The position numbers and the translations under genes are program-made. A DNA stretch of 64,000 nt, taken from a bacterium. GTDB lineage: Bacteria; Armatimonadota; Abditibacteriia; Abditibacteriales; Abditibacteriaceae. This document shows positions 56,594-64,000 of the stretch, piece after piece; position 1 is the stretch's first letter, and each line of letters begins with the position of its first letter. Under the pieces are notes generated by a model. It had not been told where the DNA came from and did not search any database. It was given only the letters and a program-made list of their open reading frames with translations. Location of the stretch: assembly GCA_004172935.1 (NCBI GenBank), contig SDZD01000015.1, forward strand, positions 1-64,000, written 5' to 3'.

Positions 56594-57652
56594 ATGTCCA
56601 CTTCCGCCTCCAATCGGCGTCCCGACTCGATCACAATGAGCGACATCGCGCAGCGTGCGGGTGTGTCGCGCCCCACAGTTTCCATTATCCTCAACGACCG
56701 TCATGAGACGGTAGGAATCGCCGCCGAAACACGCGAACGGGTATTGCTCGCGGCGCGCGAACTCGGCTATCGCCGCAATGCTCTGGCGCGCGCCGTCAAA
56801 ACGGGGCGTTCGCAAACACTGGGCTTTTTGGCAGGAGACGCCGATCTGGAATATTCGTCGGCGGCCTTCTCCGGCATTTTAGATTCAGCGGACGAGAAGA
56901 ACTACACCGTCAAGCGCTTCCGTCTTTACGACCGCCCCGAAGATGAAGCTATTATCGAGCGTTGCTCCGAGCATCGTATGGACGGCATCATCGTCAACGA
57001 TACTGGTCTGGCGCGCAACGTCGAACTCATCCGCCGCGAGTTCGGTGGACGTGGCGTTCCCGTCGTCTGGCTCGACCCCAAAGGCCCGCAGGATTGGGGC
57101 GTGCAGGTGCGCCCCAACGATGAGGACGGCACCGTCGAAGCCGTTCGCTATCTGATCAGCAACGGGCACAAGCGCATCGCGTTTGTTGGTGGTATCGAAG
57201 GCGTTGGTACGGGCGTCCCCCGCTTCAAAGGCTTCAAACGCGCGATGGAAGAAGCCGATCTTCCTTACGATTTGGTGCGCTGGACTCAATGGCAGTCACA
57301 GCCAATTCTAGATACCCCTGCAGATCTTATGTCGCAGCCAGAACCTCCCACCGCTATTTTATGCGGTAACGACCCAATTGGCCTCATCTTTCTACGCCAA
57401 TTAAGGCGTCAGGGCTATCGCGTGCCTGAAGATATTTCCATCGTCGGTTTCGGCGACTTGGCCCGCGTCCATTTGTCCGACCCTTCGCTTTCCACGGTTC
57501 ACGTTCCCTATCAGGCGATGGGCCGCGCAGCCGTCGCCGAATTGCTCGCCTTGCTTGAAGACCCAGAGCAAGCGCAGGAACACAAGGAAGTTCTCTTCGA
57601 AACAACCTTCATCCCCCGCGAATCGAGCGGCCCCGCACCAACCTCTTCGTAA
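56594..57652 (+). CDS. LacI family transcriptional regulator
   Basis: The 352 residues have a LacI helix-turn-helix (MSDIAQRAGVSRPTVSIILNDR, about 15-36) and a hinge (LGYRRNALARAVKTGRS) followed by a periplasmic-binding-protein-like sensor domain. An effector of sugar type is expected. It lies in a two-gene operon with sulfatase 2 (2 bp gap) and is divergent from sulfatase 1. Two copies of the 14-bp palindrome flank its promoter, which makes it the most likely protein to bind the CTGACANNTGTTAG sites. GTG at 56582 is an alternative start. Confidence 0.92.
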   Translation: MSTSASNRRPDSITMSDIAQRAGVSRPTVSIILNDRHETVGIAAETRERVLLAARELGYRRNALARAVKTGRSQTLGFLAGDADLEYSSAAFSGILDSADEKNYTVKRFRLYDRPEDEAIIERCSEHRMDGIIVNDTGLARNVELIRREFGGRGVPVVWLDPKGPQDWGVQVRPNDEDGTVEAVRYLISNGHKRIAFVGGIEGVGTGVPRFKGFKRAMEEADLPYDLVRWTQWQSQPILDTPADLMSQPEPPTAILCGNDPIGLIFLRQLRRQGYRVPEDISIVGFGDLARVHLSDPSLSTVHVPYQAMGRAAVAELLALLEDPEQAQEHKEVLFETTFIPRESSGPAPTSS

Positions 57653-57654
57653 CA

Positions 57655-59154
57655 ATGCCCAACATCCTGCTCATCACGAGCGATCAGCAGCATTTCTCGG
57701 CGCTTGGCTTTTTGAATCCCAAAATTCAAACGCCAAATTTGGACAGATTGGCGCGGCAGGGAACCCATTTCAGCCGCGCCTACTGCCCTAACCCAACCTG
57801 CACCCCCACGCGCGCCAGCATCATCACTGGTCAGTACCCATCGTTGCATGGCGCGTGGACACTGGGCACTCACTTGCGCGAGGATGCCCCAACTATTGGC
57901 GACGAGTTCAACAAAGCCGGTTTTTATACCGCCCTCGTCGGCAAAGCCCACTTTCAAGCCTTAGCCAACACCCCCGAATACCCATCCCACGAATCGCAGC
58001 CACGCCTACGCGACCTCGATTTCTGGCGAGGATGGAACGGCCCGTGGTACGGCTTCGAGCATATCGAAACCGCGCGGATGCACGCCGACGAATACCATGT
58101 CGGCGGTCATTATGGCGTGTGGATGGAAGAACACGGCCTCTCCAACTGGAGTGACTTTTTCCAAAACTACCCGCCCGATGCGCAGCACCCACCCCGTCAT
58201 GGCTCGTGGGACTTGCCCGAACAGTTCCACTACTCGACCTGGACAGCAGAGCGCACCATCGCGCAGTTCGATAAAGCAGGCGACAAGCCGTTCTTCGTGT
58301 GGAGCAGTTTTCACGACCCGCACCCGCCCTACCTGGTGCCCGAACCTTGGGCCTCGATGTATGACCCCGCCGATATGGAAATCGGCTCGCTCACCGAGGG
58401 AGAACTGGAACGTCTACCACCGCACTTCGCCCTCACCCAATCAGAGAAGCCGGATTTCTCGGCCTATGCCGAGAGCGGTTTCGGTATTCACGGAATGCAC
58501 TCGCACCGCGTCGATGAAGAGCAAGCCCGAAAGGACATGGCGATTTATTACGGTATGACCAGCTTCATGGACGCCCAGATCGGACGCATTCTGGATGCGC
58601 TCGATGAACGCGGCCTGAGCGACGATACCCTCGTCGTCTTTAGCACCGACCACGGCCATTTCCTGGGGCAACACGGCCTATGGGCCAAAGGCCCATTCCA
58701 CTTCGAAGACGAAATCCGTATCCCGTTTTTGGTGCGCTGGCCCAATCAAGTGCCCGCCAATCAGCAATCGGATGCGCTCCAATCACTCGTCGATTTGGCT
58801 CCGACCTTTCTGGCAGCCGCCGATCTCGAAATACCGGGCCGAATGCAGGGTCAAAACCAACTCGAAGTGTGGCGAGGCGAAACCGAAACAGTGCGTACCG
58901 AAACCATCGTCGAATTTCGCCACGAACCGACGACCATCCACTTGCGCACGCTGGTAACAAAGCGCTGGAAAATGACCGTCTACCGCGACCAGAGCTACGG
59001 CGAACTATTCGACTTAGAAAACGACCCGCACGAAATCCACAACCTGTGGGATGACACTCAGTTCGCCTTAGCTAAAGCCGAACTCTTCCAGCAGTGGGTC
59101 AATGCCGAACTGAGACGCGAACCAATGGAGATGCCCCGCATCTCGCACGCCTAA
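57655..59154 (+). CDS. Sulfatase 2 without signal peptide (S1 type)
   Basis: The 499-residue arylsulfatase-type enzyme has the formylglycine motif CTPTR (Cys49) and ASIITGQYPS, metal ligands LLITSDQQ and STDHGHFLGQHGLWAKGPFHFED. The mature-like sequence begins directly at MPNILLITSDQQ, so it appears cytosolic, unlike sulfatase 1. It would act on an already imported small sulfated sugar. It starts 2 bp after the lacI stop. It ends before a strong bidirectional terminator. Substrate unknown. Confidence 0.9.
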   Translation: MPNILLITSDQQHFSALGFLNPKIQTPNLDRLARQGTHFSRAYCPNPTCTPTRASIITGQYPSLHGAWTLGTHLREDAPTIGDEFNKAGFYTALVGKAHFQALANTPEYPSHESQPRLRDLDFWRGWNGPWYGFEHIETARMHADEYHVGGHYGVWMEEHGLSNWSDFFQNYPPDAQHPPRHGSWDLPEQFHYSTWTAERTIAQFDKAGDKPFFVWSSFHDPHPPYLVPEPWASMYDPADMEIGSLTEGELERLPPHFALTQSEKPDFSAYAESGFGIHGMHSHRVDEEQARKDMAIYYGMTSFMDAQIGRILDALDERGLSDDTLVVFSTDHGHFLGQHGLWAKGPFHFEDEIRIPFLVRWPNQVPANQQSDALQSLVDLAPTFLAAADLEIPGRMQGQNQLEVWRGETETVRTETIVEFRHEPTTIHLRTLVTKRWKMTVYRDQSYGELFDLENDPHEIHNLWDDTQFALAKAELFQQWVNAELRREPMEMPRISHA

Positions 59155-59195
59155 AATACAAACCCCGCGCTGAATTTCAGCGCGGGGTTTGTATT
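59155..59195. terminator. Perfect 19-bp hairpin, bidirectional terminator
   Basis: AATACAAACCCCGCGCTGA pairs perfectly (59155-59173 with 59177-59195, loop ATT) between the convergent sulfatase 2 and DUF1559 copy 3 genes. T-rich flanks exist on both strands. Confidence 0.9.
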
Positions 59196-59203
59196 GGTAC
59201 TGC

Positions 59204-59968
59204 TTAGTTCATTAACGCTTGCTGCGCAGCAATTTTGGCTTGCAAACCTGCGGGAGCGGCTACTCCATTGGGATTGTTGTTGATCCACATGTTGTACGGA
59301 GTAACGGTAGCTAATGGTTTGAGAGCCTTCACGTGCCCATCAGCAAACAACCAGTTGCTGGAACCAAGATGGTTGGTCAGCTTGTTGCTTGGCAAGTCCA
59401 AACTGTTGAGATATGGGATATAGGGTTCGTTTCCACCATCATCGCTTTTTTCGGTGACAACCCAGGTTTGCGAGGGCGAACCGAAGGAAGCGAGTTTCAC
59501 GGGTTGGTCCGAAATAGGGCGATCCGTCATGCTGGCCGCGCCAAAGTTGACGGCATCATTGTAGGTGTTGTTCCAAGTGCGAGAGGCATTGGCGTAGTAC
59601 GACTTGGCGACACCATTGGACGACTGGTAGTAGCGCGCGTTGGGACTAGTGACAGAAGGGCAGGTGAAAAGCTGACGGCTTTTCACGTAAGGCTGAATAA
59701 GTTCAATCCAATAAGGGAATACTTGAGTGGGGTAATTTGTGGTGTCGCCAAAAATTACAACCATCGTTTCGTCATAATCCTGGGTGTATTGCATGATGCC
59801 CAACCCAACTTGCTTGAGGTTGCTCAAGCACGAAGTACGACGAGCGTTCTCGCGCGCCCTGGCAAACACGGGAAAGAGAATGGCTGCCAGAATCGCGATA
59901 ATTGCGATAACGACCAACAGTTCTATTAGTGTGAATGCCGATTTACGGCCTGATAAAAGGTTGAACAT
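59204..59968 (-). CDS. DUF1559 type IV pseudopilin-like protein (copy 3)
   Basis: The 254-residue protein starts at 59968 ([11 protein letters not shown] then [16 protein letters not shown]), with GAGGGGAAG about 8 bp before the [30 protein letters not shown] and [11 protein letters not shown] are conserved with the other two copies. A promoter with overlapping operator lies directly upstream. Confidence 0.9.
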   Translation of the reverse strand: MFNLLSGRKSAFTLIELLVVIAIIAILAAILFPVFARARENARRTSCLSNLKQVGLGIMQYTQDYDETMVVIFGDTTNYPTQVFPYWIELIQPYVKSRQLFTCPSVTSPNARYYQSSNGVAKSYYANASRTWNNTYNDAVNFGAASMTDRPISDQPVKLASFGSPSQTWVVTEKSDDGGNEPYIPYLNSLDLPSNKLTNHLGSSNWLFADGHVKALKPLATVTPYNMWINNNPNGVAAPAGLQAKIAAQQALMN

Positions 59969-59987
59969 GATGAAAACTTCCCCTCTA

Positions 59988-60025
59988 ACTATACCGTTTT
60001 TAGTCACAAGACTAACACATGTCAG
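59988..60025 (-). promoter_or_regulatory. Promoter with overlapping operator, DUF1559 copy 3
   Basis: On the minus strand, CTGACATGTGTTAG (60012-60025) ends in TGTTAG, 18 bp before TATAGT (59988-59993). This repeats the arrangement at the GlcNAc kinase promoter. Confidence 0.7.
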
Positions 60026-60131
60026 ATGTAAAATTTAGATTTCCCAGCCGTAAACATTTGAATGTTCAAAGGCTCTCAATCCAATCGACAACTTCCTTTG
60101 CCTGTCTAATATACCCAAACTTAAACCAAAT

Positions 60132-60145
60132 CTAACATGTGTCAG
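60132..60145. promoter_or_regulatory. Second 14-bp operator upstream of DUF1559 copy 3
   Basis: CTAACATGTGTCAG, 7 bp beyond the epimerase stop codon and exactly 120 bp from the other site, a spacing near a whole number of helical turns. Confidence 0.65.
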
Positions 60146-60152
60146 TACAAAT

Positions 60153-61343
60153 TTATTTCAACAATTGCACGCCAATCCACAAAGCGCGCGGTAAATGGAA
60201 TGGCCCCTTCCACATAGAGCCTTTCAACTCGCTCGAAACGCTGCCATCGCGGTGCAAATATCCAAACCATTCGCCATGCTTTTCATCCGCGAAGTGCTTG
60301 AAACTCCAATCATGCACTAAGGCGTGCCACTGCGCGTATTTGGCCTCACCTGTGAGTTCATAAGCTAGAATAGTCGCGATGATAGCCTCGTTGTGTGGCC
60401 ACCAGAACTTCATATCGTGCCAATACTCCTGTATTGGCAAGTCCTTCAAATCGCGGAAGTAGAAGATTCCCCCGTACTGCTCGTCCCATCCGCGCTTCCA
60501 CATCGTGTCCAGAATGCGCGCCCCCAGTTCAATCAATCGCTTATCACCCCGCACTTTTCCTTCGTGCATCACGAACCACGCGCACTCGATGGCGTGACCG
60601 GGATTAAGCATTCGCCCATCGAAACCGTCCATAATCTCGCCATTTAGTCCCACCGTCTCCATCAGAACATCGAGTTCGGGTTTCCAAAAGTAGCGCTCGA
60701 TACTCGCGATGCTCCAATCAATCCACTCACTCAACCTTCGGCCCGCGACAGCCACATCGCCCAGATGAAGACGCAACTCTTGCGCGGTGACAATGCCGAT
60801 CATATGCGCCCCGATGCCCTGAGCGGGTCTGGTCGATTCAAATTTGGGCGCCATCACTCCCGACTCGAACGAATAACGCATGTAAGTGCCAAAGGACGAC
60901 AGCGCCTCATCGCGTGCCCGTTCTTCGCCCGTTGCGGTGAAATAGGCGGCGCTGGCGATAGAGGCGAAAGATTCCGAAAAAACGTAGCGCCTCATACGTA
61001 GTGGTTTGCCATCGCGAGTCACCGAAAAGTACATCTTGCCATCGGGCGCGAAACAGTGGGCACGCGAAAATTCGATGCACGAGCGCGCGGCTTCTAACCA
61101 TTCCGGGCGCCTTTCAATCGTGTTGTAAAGCGTGGCGAACATCCACGCCGCCCTCCCCTGAAACCACACGCTTTTGTCGGAGTCCACAACACTACCCTCG
61201 CGTCCCAAACACGTCAGAATGCCGCCATGTTCCCGGTCGATACCGTTAGCCAGCCAAAAGGGAATGCAATCATCGAGCAAGGCCAAACCATAAAAATCGG
61301 CGAGATGTGCGCGCGAAGTCGCTTGAGAAATATCGGTAATCAT
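60153..61343 (-). CDS. N-acylglucosamine 2-epimerase (AGE family)
   Basis: Interconverts ManNAc and GlcNAc without phosphate. The 396 residues are the family length. The (alpha/alpha)6 barrel keeps the catalytic histidines in NPGHAIECAWFVMHE and WWPHNEAI. No signal peptide: cytosolic. In Bacteroides-type sialic acid catabolism this step joins NanA to a GlcNAc kinase. The start (61343) overlaps the stop of the esterase gene (ATGA), so it is translationally coupled. Confidence 0.92.
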   Translation of the reverse strand: MITDISQATSRAHLADFYGLALLDDCIPFWLANGIDREHGGILTCLGREGSVVDSDKSVWFQGRAAWMFATLYNTIERRPEWLEAARSCIEFSRAHCFAPDGKMYFSVTRDGKPLRMRRYVFSESFASIASAAYFTATGEERARDEALSSFGTYMRYSFESGVMAPKFESTRPAQGIGAHMIGIVTAQELRLHLGDVAVAGRRLSEWIDWSIASIERYFWKPELDVLMETVGLNGEIMDGFDGRMLNPGHAIECAWFVMHEGKVRGDKRLIELGARILDTMWKRGWDEQYGGIFYFRDLKDLPIQEYWHDMKFWWPHNEAIIATILAYELTGEAKYAQWHALVHDWSFKHFADEKHGEWFGYLHRDGSVSSELKGSMWKGPFHLPRALWIGVQLLK

Positions 61344-62878
61344 CGCAGAGAAAGTTGAAAAGTCGAAGTAGGCAAGCCAGAGGCGTTTTCGAGATTGGCG
61401 TCGGTGAAGGGTTGCCACCCATAACGAACCTGAAGGGGATGTGGGACGGCGACATTTTCTAGCATGACGCTGGTGCCTTCGATGCGGGCCAGCGCATCGA
61501 AGAACTGCCCATCGGCTCCGGCGATTTGAAAGCCGCGCATAGCCTCGCCGTTCTTAGGCCTCATTCCCACGGCATGATTGAAGGAAACGACGAGTTGCTT
61601 TCCCTTCAAAGTCAGCGAACGGGGAGATGGGCCGCTCCACTCGATAGGTTGCCCATAAGTTTTGGCAAGAGCGACGCTCGCCAAACGTTCGCCAACATCG
61701 TGCTTATTGGTGGGGTGGACGTTATTGCGTGCTCCCAAATCGCTGGTAACCACCGAAGCCGCACTATGGATCGTGTCCCCGAAACGACGCTGCGAGTCGC
61801 GGAACTGCGGCCAGAACTGCGATTTATAGCCCGTGGTTTCGATGCCCGATAACTGCGCGAAATAGAAAGGAAAATCGCTCTGTCCCCACTGACGGCGCCA
61901 GTCGCTTACCAGTAGCGGGAATAATTTTTCGTGTTGCAGAACACGGCGCAACTCTAGTGAGTTCGATTCGCCCTGATACCACAGCACCCCACGCATCGCG
62001 AAAGGAATAAGACGCGCGATACCCGCTTGCCACAAAAACGACGGCTTGAAGGCATGGTTAGGGCCGAGATCATCGGAGGGCACAGCCAACTTATCGGCCA
62101 AAGGCTTGTCGAGGTTTTGGTGGCCTCGCAAACGGCACCAATCGTCGAGATCAGCATTTTCCAGCCAGTTGCCCGCGACAATAGGCGCCAGTTCAACATT
62201 ATTCGCCAGGGCTTCGCGTCGAATCCACGCTTCGGTTGGGCTTCCTCCCGCTGCGAGCGAGATGATGCCAACAGGCACGCCCAATTTTTGCTGTAATCGG
62301 CGCCCGAAGAAATAACCAATCGCCGAAAATTCGCGGGCGCTTTCGGGCGTCGCGGGCGCCCAGCCCCCCTCATAAAAGCGCTCAGTTACCAAGCCTTCGA
62401 CCTGTCCCGGAGTGAAAGGTGCGTTATAAACGTACTGTGAGCGGTAGTGCCACAGATTGAGACGAAGTAACGGGTTGTTCGCATCAGTAAGGGCTTGTGG
62501 CCCCGTCACCTCGTTCTTGAGCGGGAACTCCATGTTCGACTGCCCCGCACACACCCAAACCTCGCCAACCAAAACATCGGACAGCGTTTTCGCTGACCCA
62601 TCCCCCGAAACAACCAATTCACGCCCTATGGAACTGGCGACTTGCTGCGGCAACACCACTTTCCAATGCCCCTGAGCATCGACACGAGTAGTTTTTGTTT
62701 GCCCGGCGAACGCGACTGATATGAGCGCTTTAGGCTTCGCCTCACCCCATATCGGAAGCGGCTTATCGCGCTGCAACACCATATGTTCGGTGAAGACGGG
62801 CGCCAATCGCACATCGGCATAGCTTATAGCCGTACAGCAAAGCAAGGCCACAAGAAATGAGAAGCTGACTTTTATCAT
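61340..62878 (-). CDS. Exported sialate O-acetylesterase
   Basis: The 512-residue protein has a signal peptide (SFSFLVALLCCTAISYA). The SGNH domain has GQSNMEF, WYQGESN and the catalytic histidine in NNVHPTNKHDVGERLA. Family members remove O-acetyl groups from sialic acids and other sugars. Neighbouring epimerase and the rest of the locus support sialate. The ATG at 62878 is preferred over a GTG at 62896, which lies within the operator. The next gene overlaps by 4 bp. Confidence 0.92.
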   Translation of the reverse strand: MIKVSFSFLVALLCCTAISYADVRLAPVFTEHMVLQRDKPLPIWGEAKPKALISVAFAGQTKTTRVDAQGHWKVVLPQQVASSIGRELVVSGDGSAKTLSDVLVGEVWVCAGQSNMEFPLKNEVTGPQALTDANNPLLRLNLWHYRSQYVYNAPFTPGQVEGLVTERFYEGGWAPATPESAREFSAIGYFFGRRLQQKLGVPVGIISLAAGGSPTEAWIRREALANNVELAPIVAGNWLENADLDDWCRLRGHQNLDKPLADKLAVPSDDLGPNHAFKPSFLWQAGIARLIPFAMRGVLWYQGESNSLELRRVLQHEKLFPLLVSDWRRQWGQSDFPFYFAQLSGIETTGYKSQFWPQFRDSQRRFGDTIHSAASVVTSDLGARNNVHPTNKHDVGERLASVALAKTYGQPIEWSGPSPRSLTLKGKQLVVSFNHAVGMRPKNGEAMRGFQIAGADGQFFDALARIEGTSVMLENVAVPHPLQVRYGWQPFTDANLENASGLPTSTFQLSLR

Positions 62879-62895
62879 GGAACTGAAGCCATCCA

Positions 62896-62909
62896 CTAAC
62901 TGGTGTCAG
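62896..62909. promoter_or_regulatory. 14-bp glycan operator before esterase-epimerase operon
   Basis: CTAACTGGTGTCAG, identical to the copy at 51969, 18 bp before the esterase start. TTGTAA, 17 bp, CATAAC on the minus strand would place it at -10/+1. Confidence 0.7.
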
Positions 62910-63035
62910 TTATGGTTCATTTGTAGGATAATTACAAGCCTCCATCGTAGCCTTTTTTACTAACCGCATTTATCACGCACAACTTTTTCGTGAGGGAACT
63001 TTTTCTTTCGTTACACAATCAGGGGCATCAACGCT

Positions 63036-63878
63036 ATGAAAAACACTCGAATCGTTCGTTCGCTACTGGTCGGCGGCGCCCTGCTGCTGGCGAGTTGCAA
63101 CTCTCGCCCCGCGTTCGCCCAGTGGAATGCCTACGACGCGATGATGAGCAACAACGTCTACTCGCGTGGCTGGGTCAACCCGTATAACAACACCTACACC
63201 AACGCCTACAAATTTACCTATCGCCCAATCACGACTCCCTATCTGTATTTCAGCGGCAGTTCCTCCAGCCGTGCCGCGCGCCGTCGTGCGCGACTCCAAA
63301 AGATGCAGCCTCGCCAACGCACCGAGATGGAGCGCTTCCTCAAGTACAACGGCACCATGTACAACCCCACCAAATCGGTCGATACCGCCAGCAAATTGTC
63401 CCAAACCTTCGCCACGAATTTGAAGGTGCCCGCGCCCAAAATGAAGACGGTCATGCAGGAAATGTGGAATCTGTACGTCAAACAGGCGAAGCAGCAGAAC
63501 GCCCCCGCCACCGACTTAGCGCGCACGATGGCCTACTGCATTTCGGCCAACTATTACTACTACACCGGAGGCACTGGTGTCCCCGAAACACAGGTGTCAG
63601 CGCTTCGCAAAAATCTGCGCGAAGCCCTCGCCGAAGACCCCAAATTCCGCACCATGACCGACGCCGACAAACAGCAAATGAATGAAGCAATGGTCATGCT
63701 CACCCACTTCGCCGCCCTCGGCTTTGAAGTCGTCGCCAAGAAAGCCCCCGCTCAACAGCGAACCGAAGTCCGAGAGGGCTTCAAAAAGCTGGCCGGAATC
63801 AACCTTCAAGGAATGCTCGGAGTCGCCCCGTCGCGCGTCGCTTTCAATGCGGGCGGACTTCAAATCAACGCGGCCTAA
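63036..63878 (+). CDS. Exported protein of unknown function
   Basis: The 280-residue protein has a lipoprotein-like or cleavable signal (LLVGGALLLASC, then RPAFAQ). A tyrosine/asparagine-rich segment (about 30-75) precedes an arginine/serine-rich patch (SSSSRAARRRARLQ) and a helical domain (about 95-280). It is unusually rich in methionine and aromatic residues. I do not recognise the family. It is divergent from the esterase gene, with an AT-rich spacer of 126 bp that has no second operator. Confidence 0.65.
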   Translation: MKNTRIVRSLLVGGALLLASCNSRPAFAQWNAYDAMMSNNVYSRGWVNPYNNTYTNAYKFTYRPITTPYLYFSGSSSSRAARRRARLQKMQPRQRTEMERFLKYNGTMYNPTKSVDTASKLSQTFATNLKVPAPKMKTVMQEMWNLYVKQAKQQNAPATDLARTMAYCISANYYYYTGGTGVPETQVSALRKNLREALAEDPKFRTMTDADKQQMNEAMVMLTHFAALGFEVVAKKAPAQQRTEVREGFKKLAGINLQGMLGVAPSRVAFNAGGLQINAA

Positions 63879-63881
63879 AAT

Positions 63882-64000
63882 TCACACCGCATTCGGCAAT
63901 ATATGTGGCAAAACCGCCAGAACCTTTCTCCCCGCGACTAACCGCCCATCCTGAACGAAACCTTCGGGGCGACCTTGCAACGACTCGATGAGTCGCGCTC
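63882..64000 (-). CDS. C-terminal fragment of a gene cut by the window edge
   Basis: On the minus strand, an open frame enters at the window edge and ends in TGA at 63882-63884. The 39 visible residues (ending AGRKVLAVLPHILPNAV) look like a normal protein end. It is convergent with the preceding gene, with only 3 bp between stops. No family can be named. Confidence 0.45.
   Translation of the reverse strand, partial: ARLIESLQGRPEGFVQDGRLVAGRKVLAVLPHILPNAV

Noticed and set aside
63585-63600. ACACAGGTGTCAGC resembling the glycan operator
   Set aside because: Lies inside a coding region and matches only one half-site.

Overview
The window most likely comes from a Gram-negative-type (diderm) bacterium of the Armatimonadota/Abditibacteriota group. 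The three DUF1559 pseudopilins carry the N-terminal [16 protein letters not shown] helix followed by an ARARENARR-type segment and end in a DGHVK motif, a combination typical of that lineage. TolC, RND and lipoprotein signals imply an outer membrane. Shine-Dalgarno sequences are mostly weak. No rRNA, tRNA, CRISPR array, IS element or phage gene was seen. The taxonomic call is inference.

Left part (1-29 kb), mixed housekeeping and envelope genes: an orphan BrxC/PglY-like giant ATPase; hisF and hisI with a small exported protein between them; a complete siaA-siaB-siaC-siaD cyclic-di-GMP signalling operon; an M3 oligopeptidase; a matrixin-like lipoprotein; an ABC ATPase with a coiled-coil membrane protein; a MarR-TolC-RND-adaptor efflux operon; a DUF442-type phosphatase; an NfeD-flotillin pair with a histidine-rich insert; SWIM and GNAT proteins; purE; an SDR. 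Two diverged inverted copies of a palindrome-containing repeat bracket the first 12 kb.

Right part (29-63 kb), one large glycan-catabolism locus. Enzymes able to strip a sialylated, fucosylated, sulfated, N-acetylhexosamine-rich glycan such as mucin are all present: sialidase fused to an SGNH esterase, sialate O-acetylesterase, GH95 and GH29 alpha-L-fucosidases, GH20 beta-hexosaminidase, two sulfatases, a metzincin peptidase with a carbohydrate-binding NPCBM domain, and a DUF3472-NPCBM protein. Intracellular steps form a complete route: NanM mutarotase, MFS importer, NanA lyase, ManNAc-to-GlcNAc epimerase (AGE type), a BadF-type GlcNAc kinase, and a NagB/PIG-L fusion that could replace separate NagA and NagB. 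This resembles the Bacteroides-type AGE route rather than the E. coli NanK/NanE route.

Regulation: a 14-bp palindrome, consensus CTGACANNTGTTAG, recurs at least eight times, almost only in front of operons of the glycan locus, including the three pseudopilin genes and a LacI-family regulator. At two promoters its distal half sits exactly at the -35 position, 17-18 bp from a good -10. A second regulator, FadR-type GntR, has its own duplicated TTGG-type element in front of itself and of a pseudopilin gene. The most interesting reading is one co-regulated surface-capture and degradation system in which pseudopilins are part of the glycan regulon.
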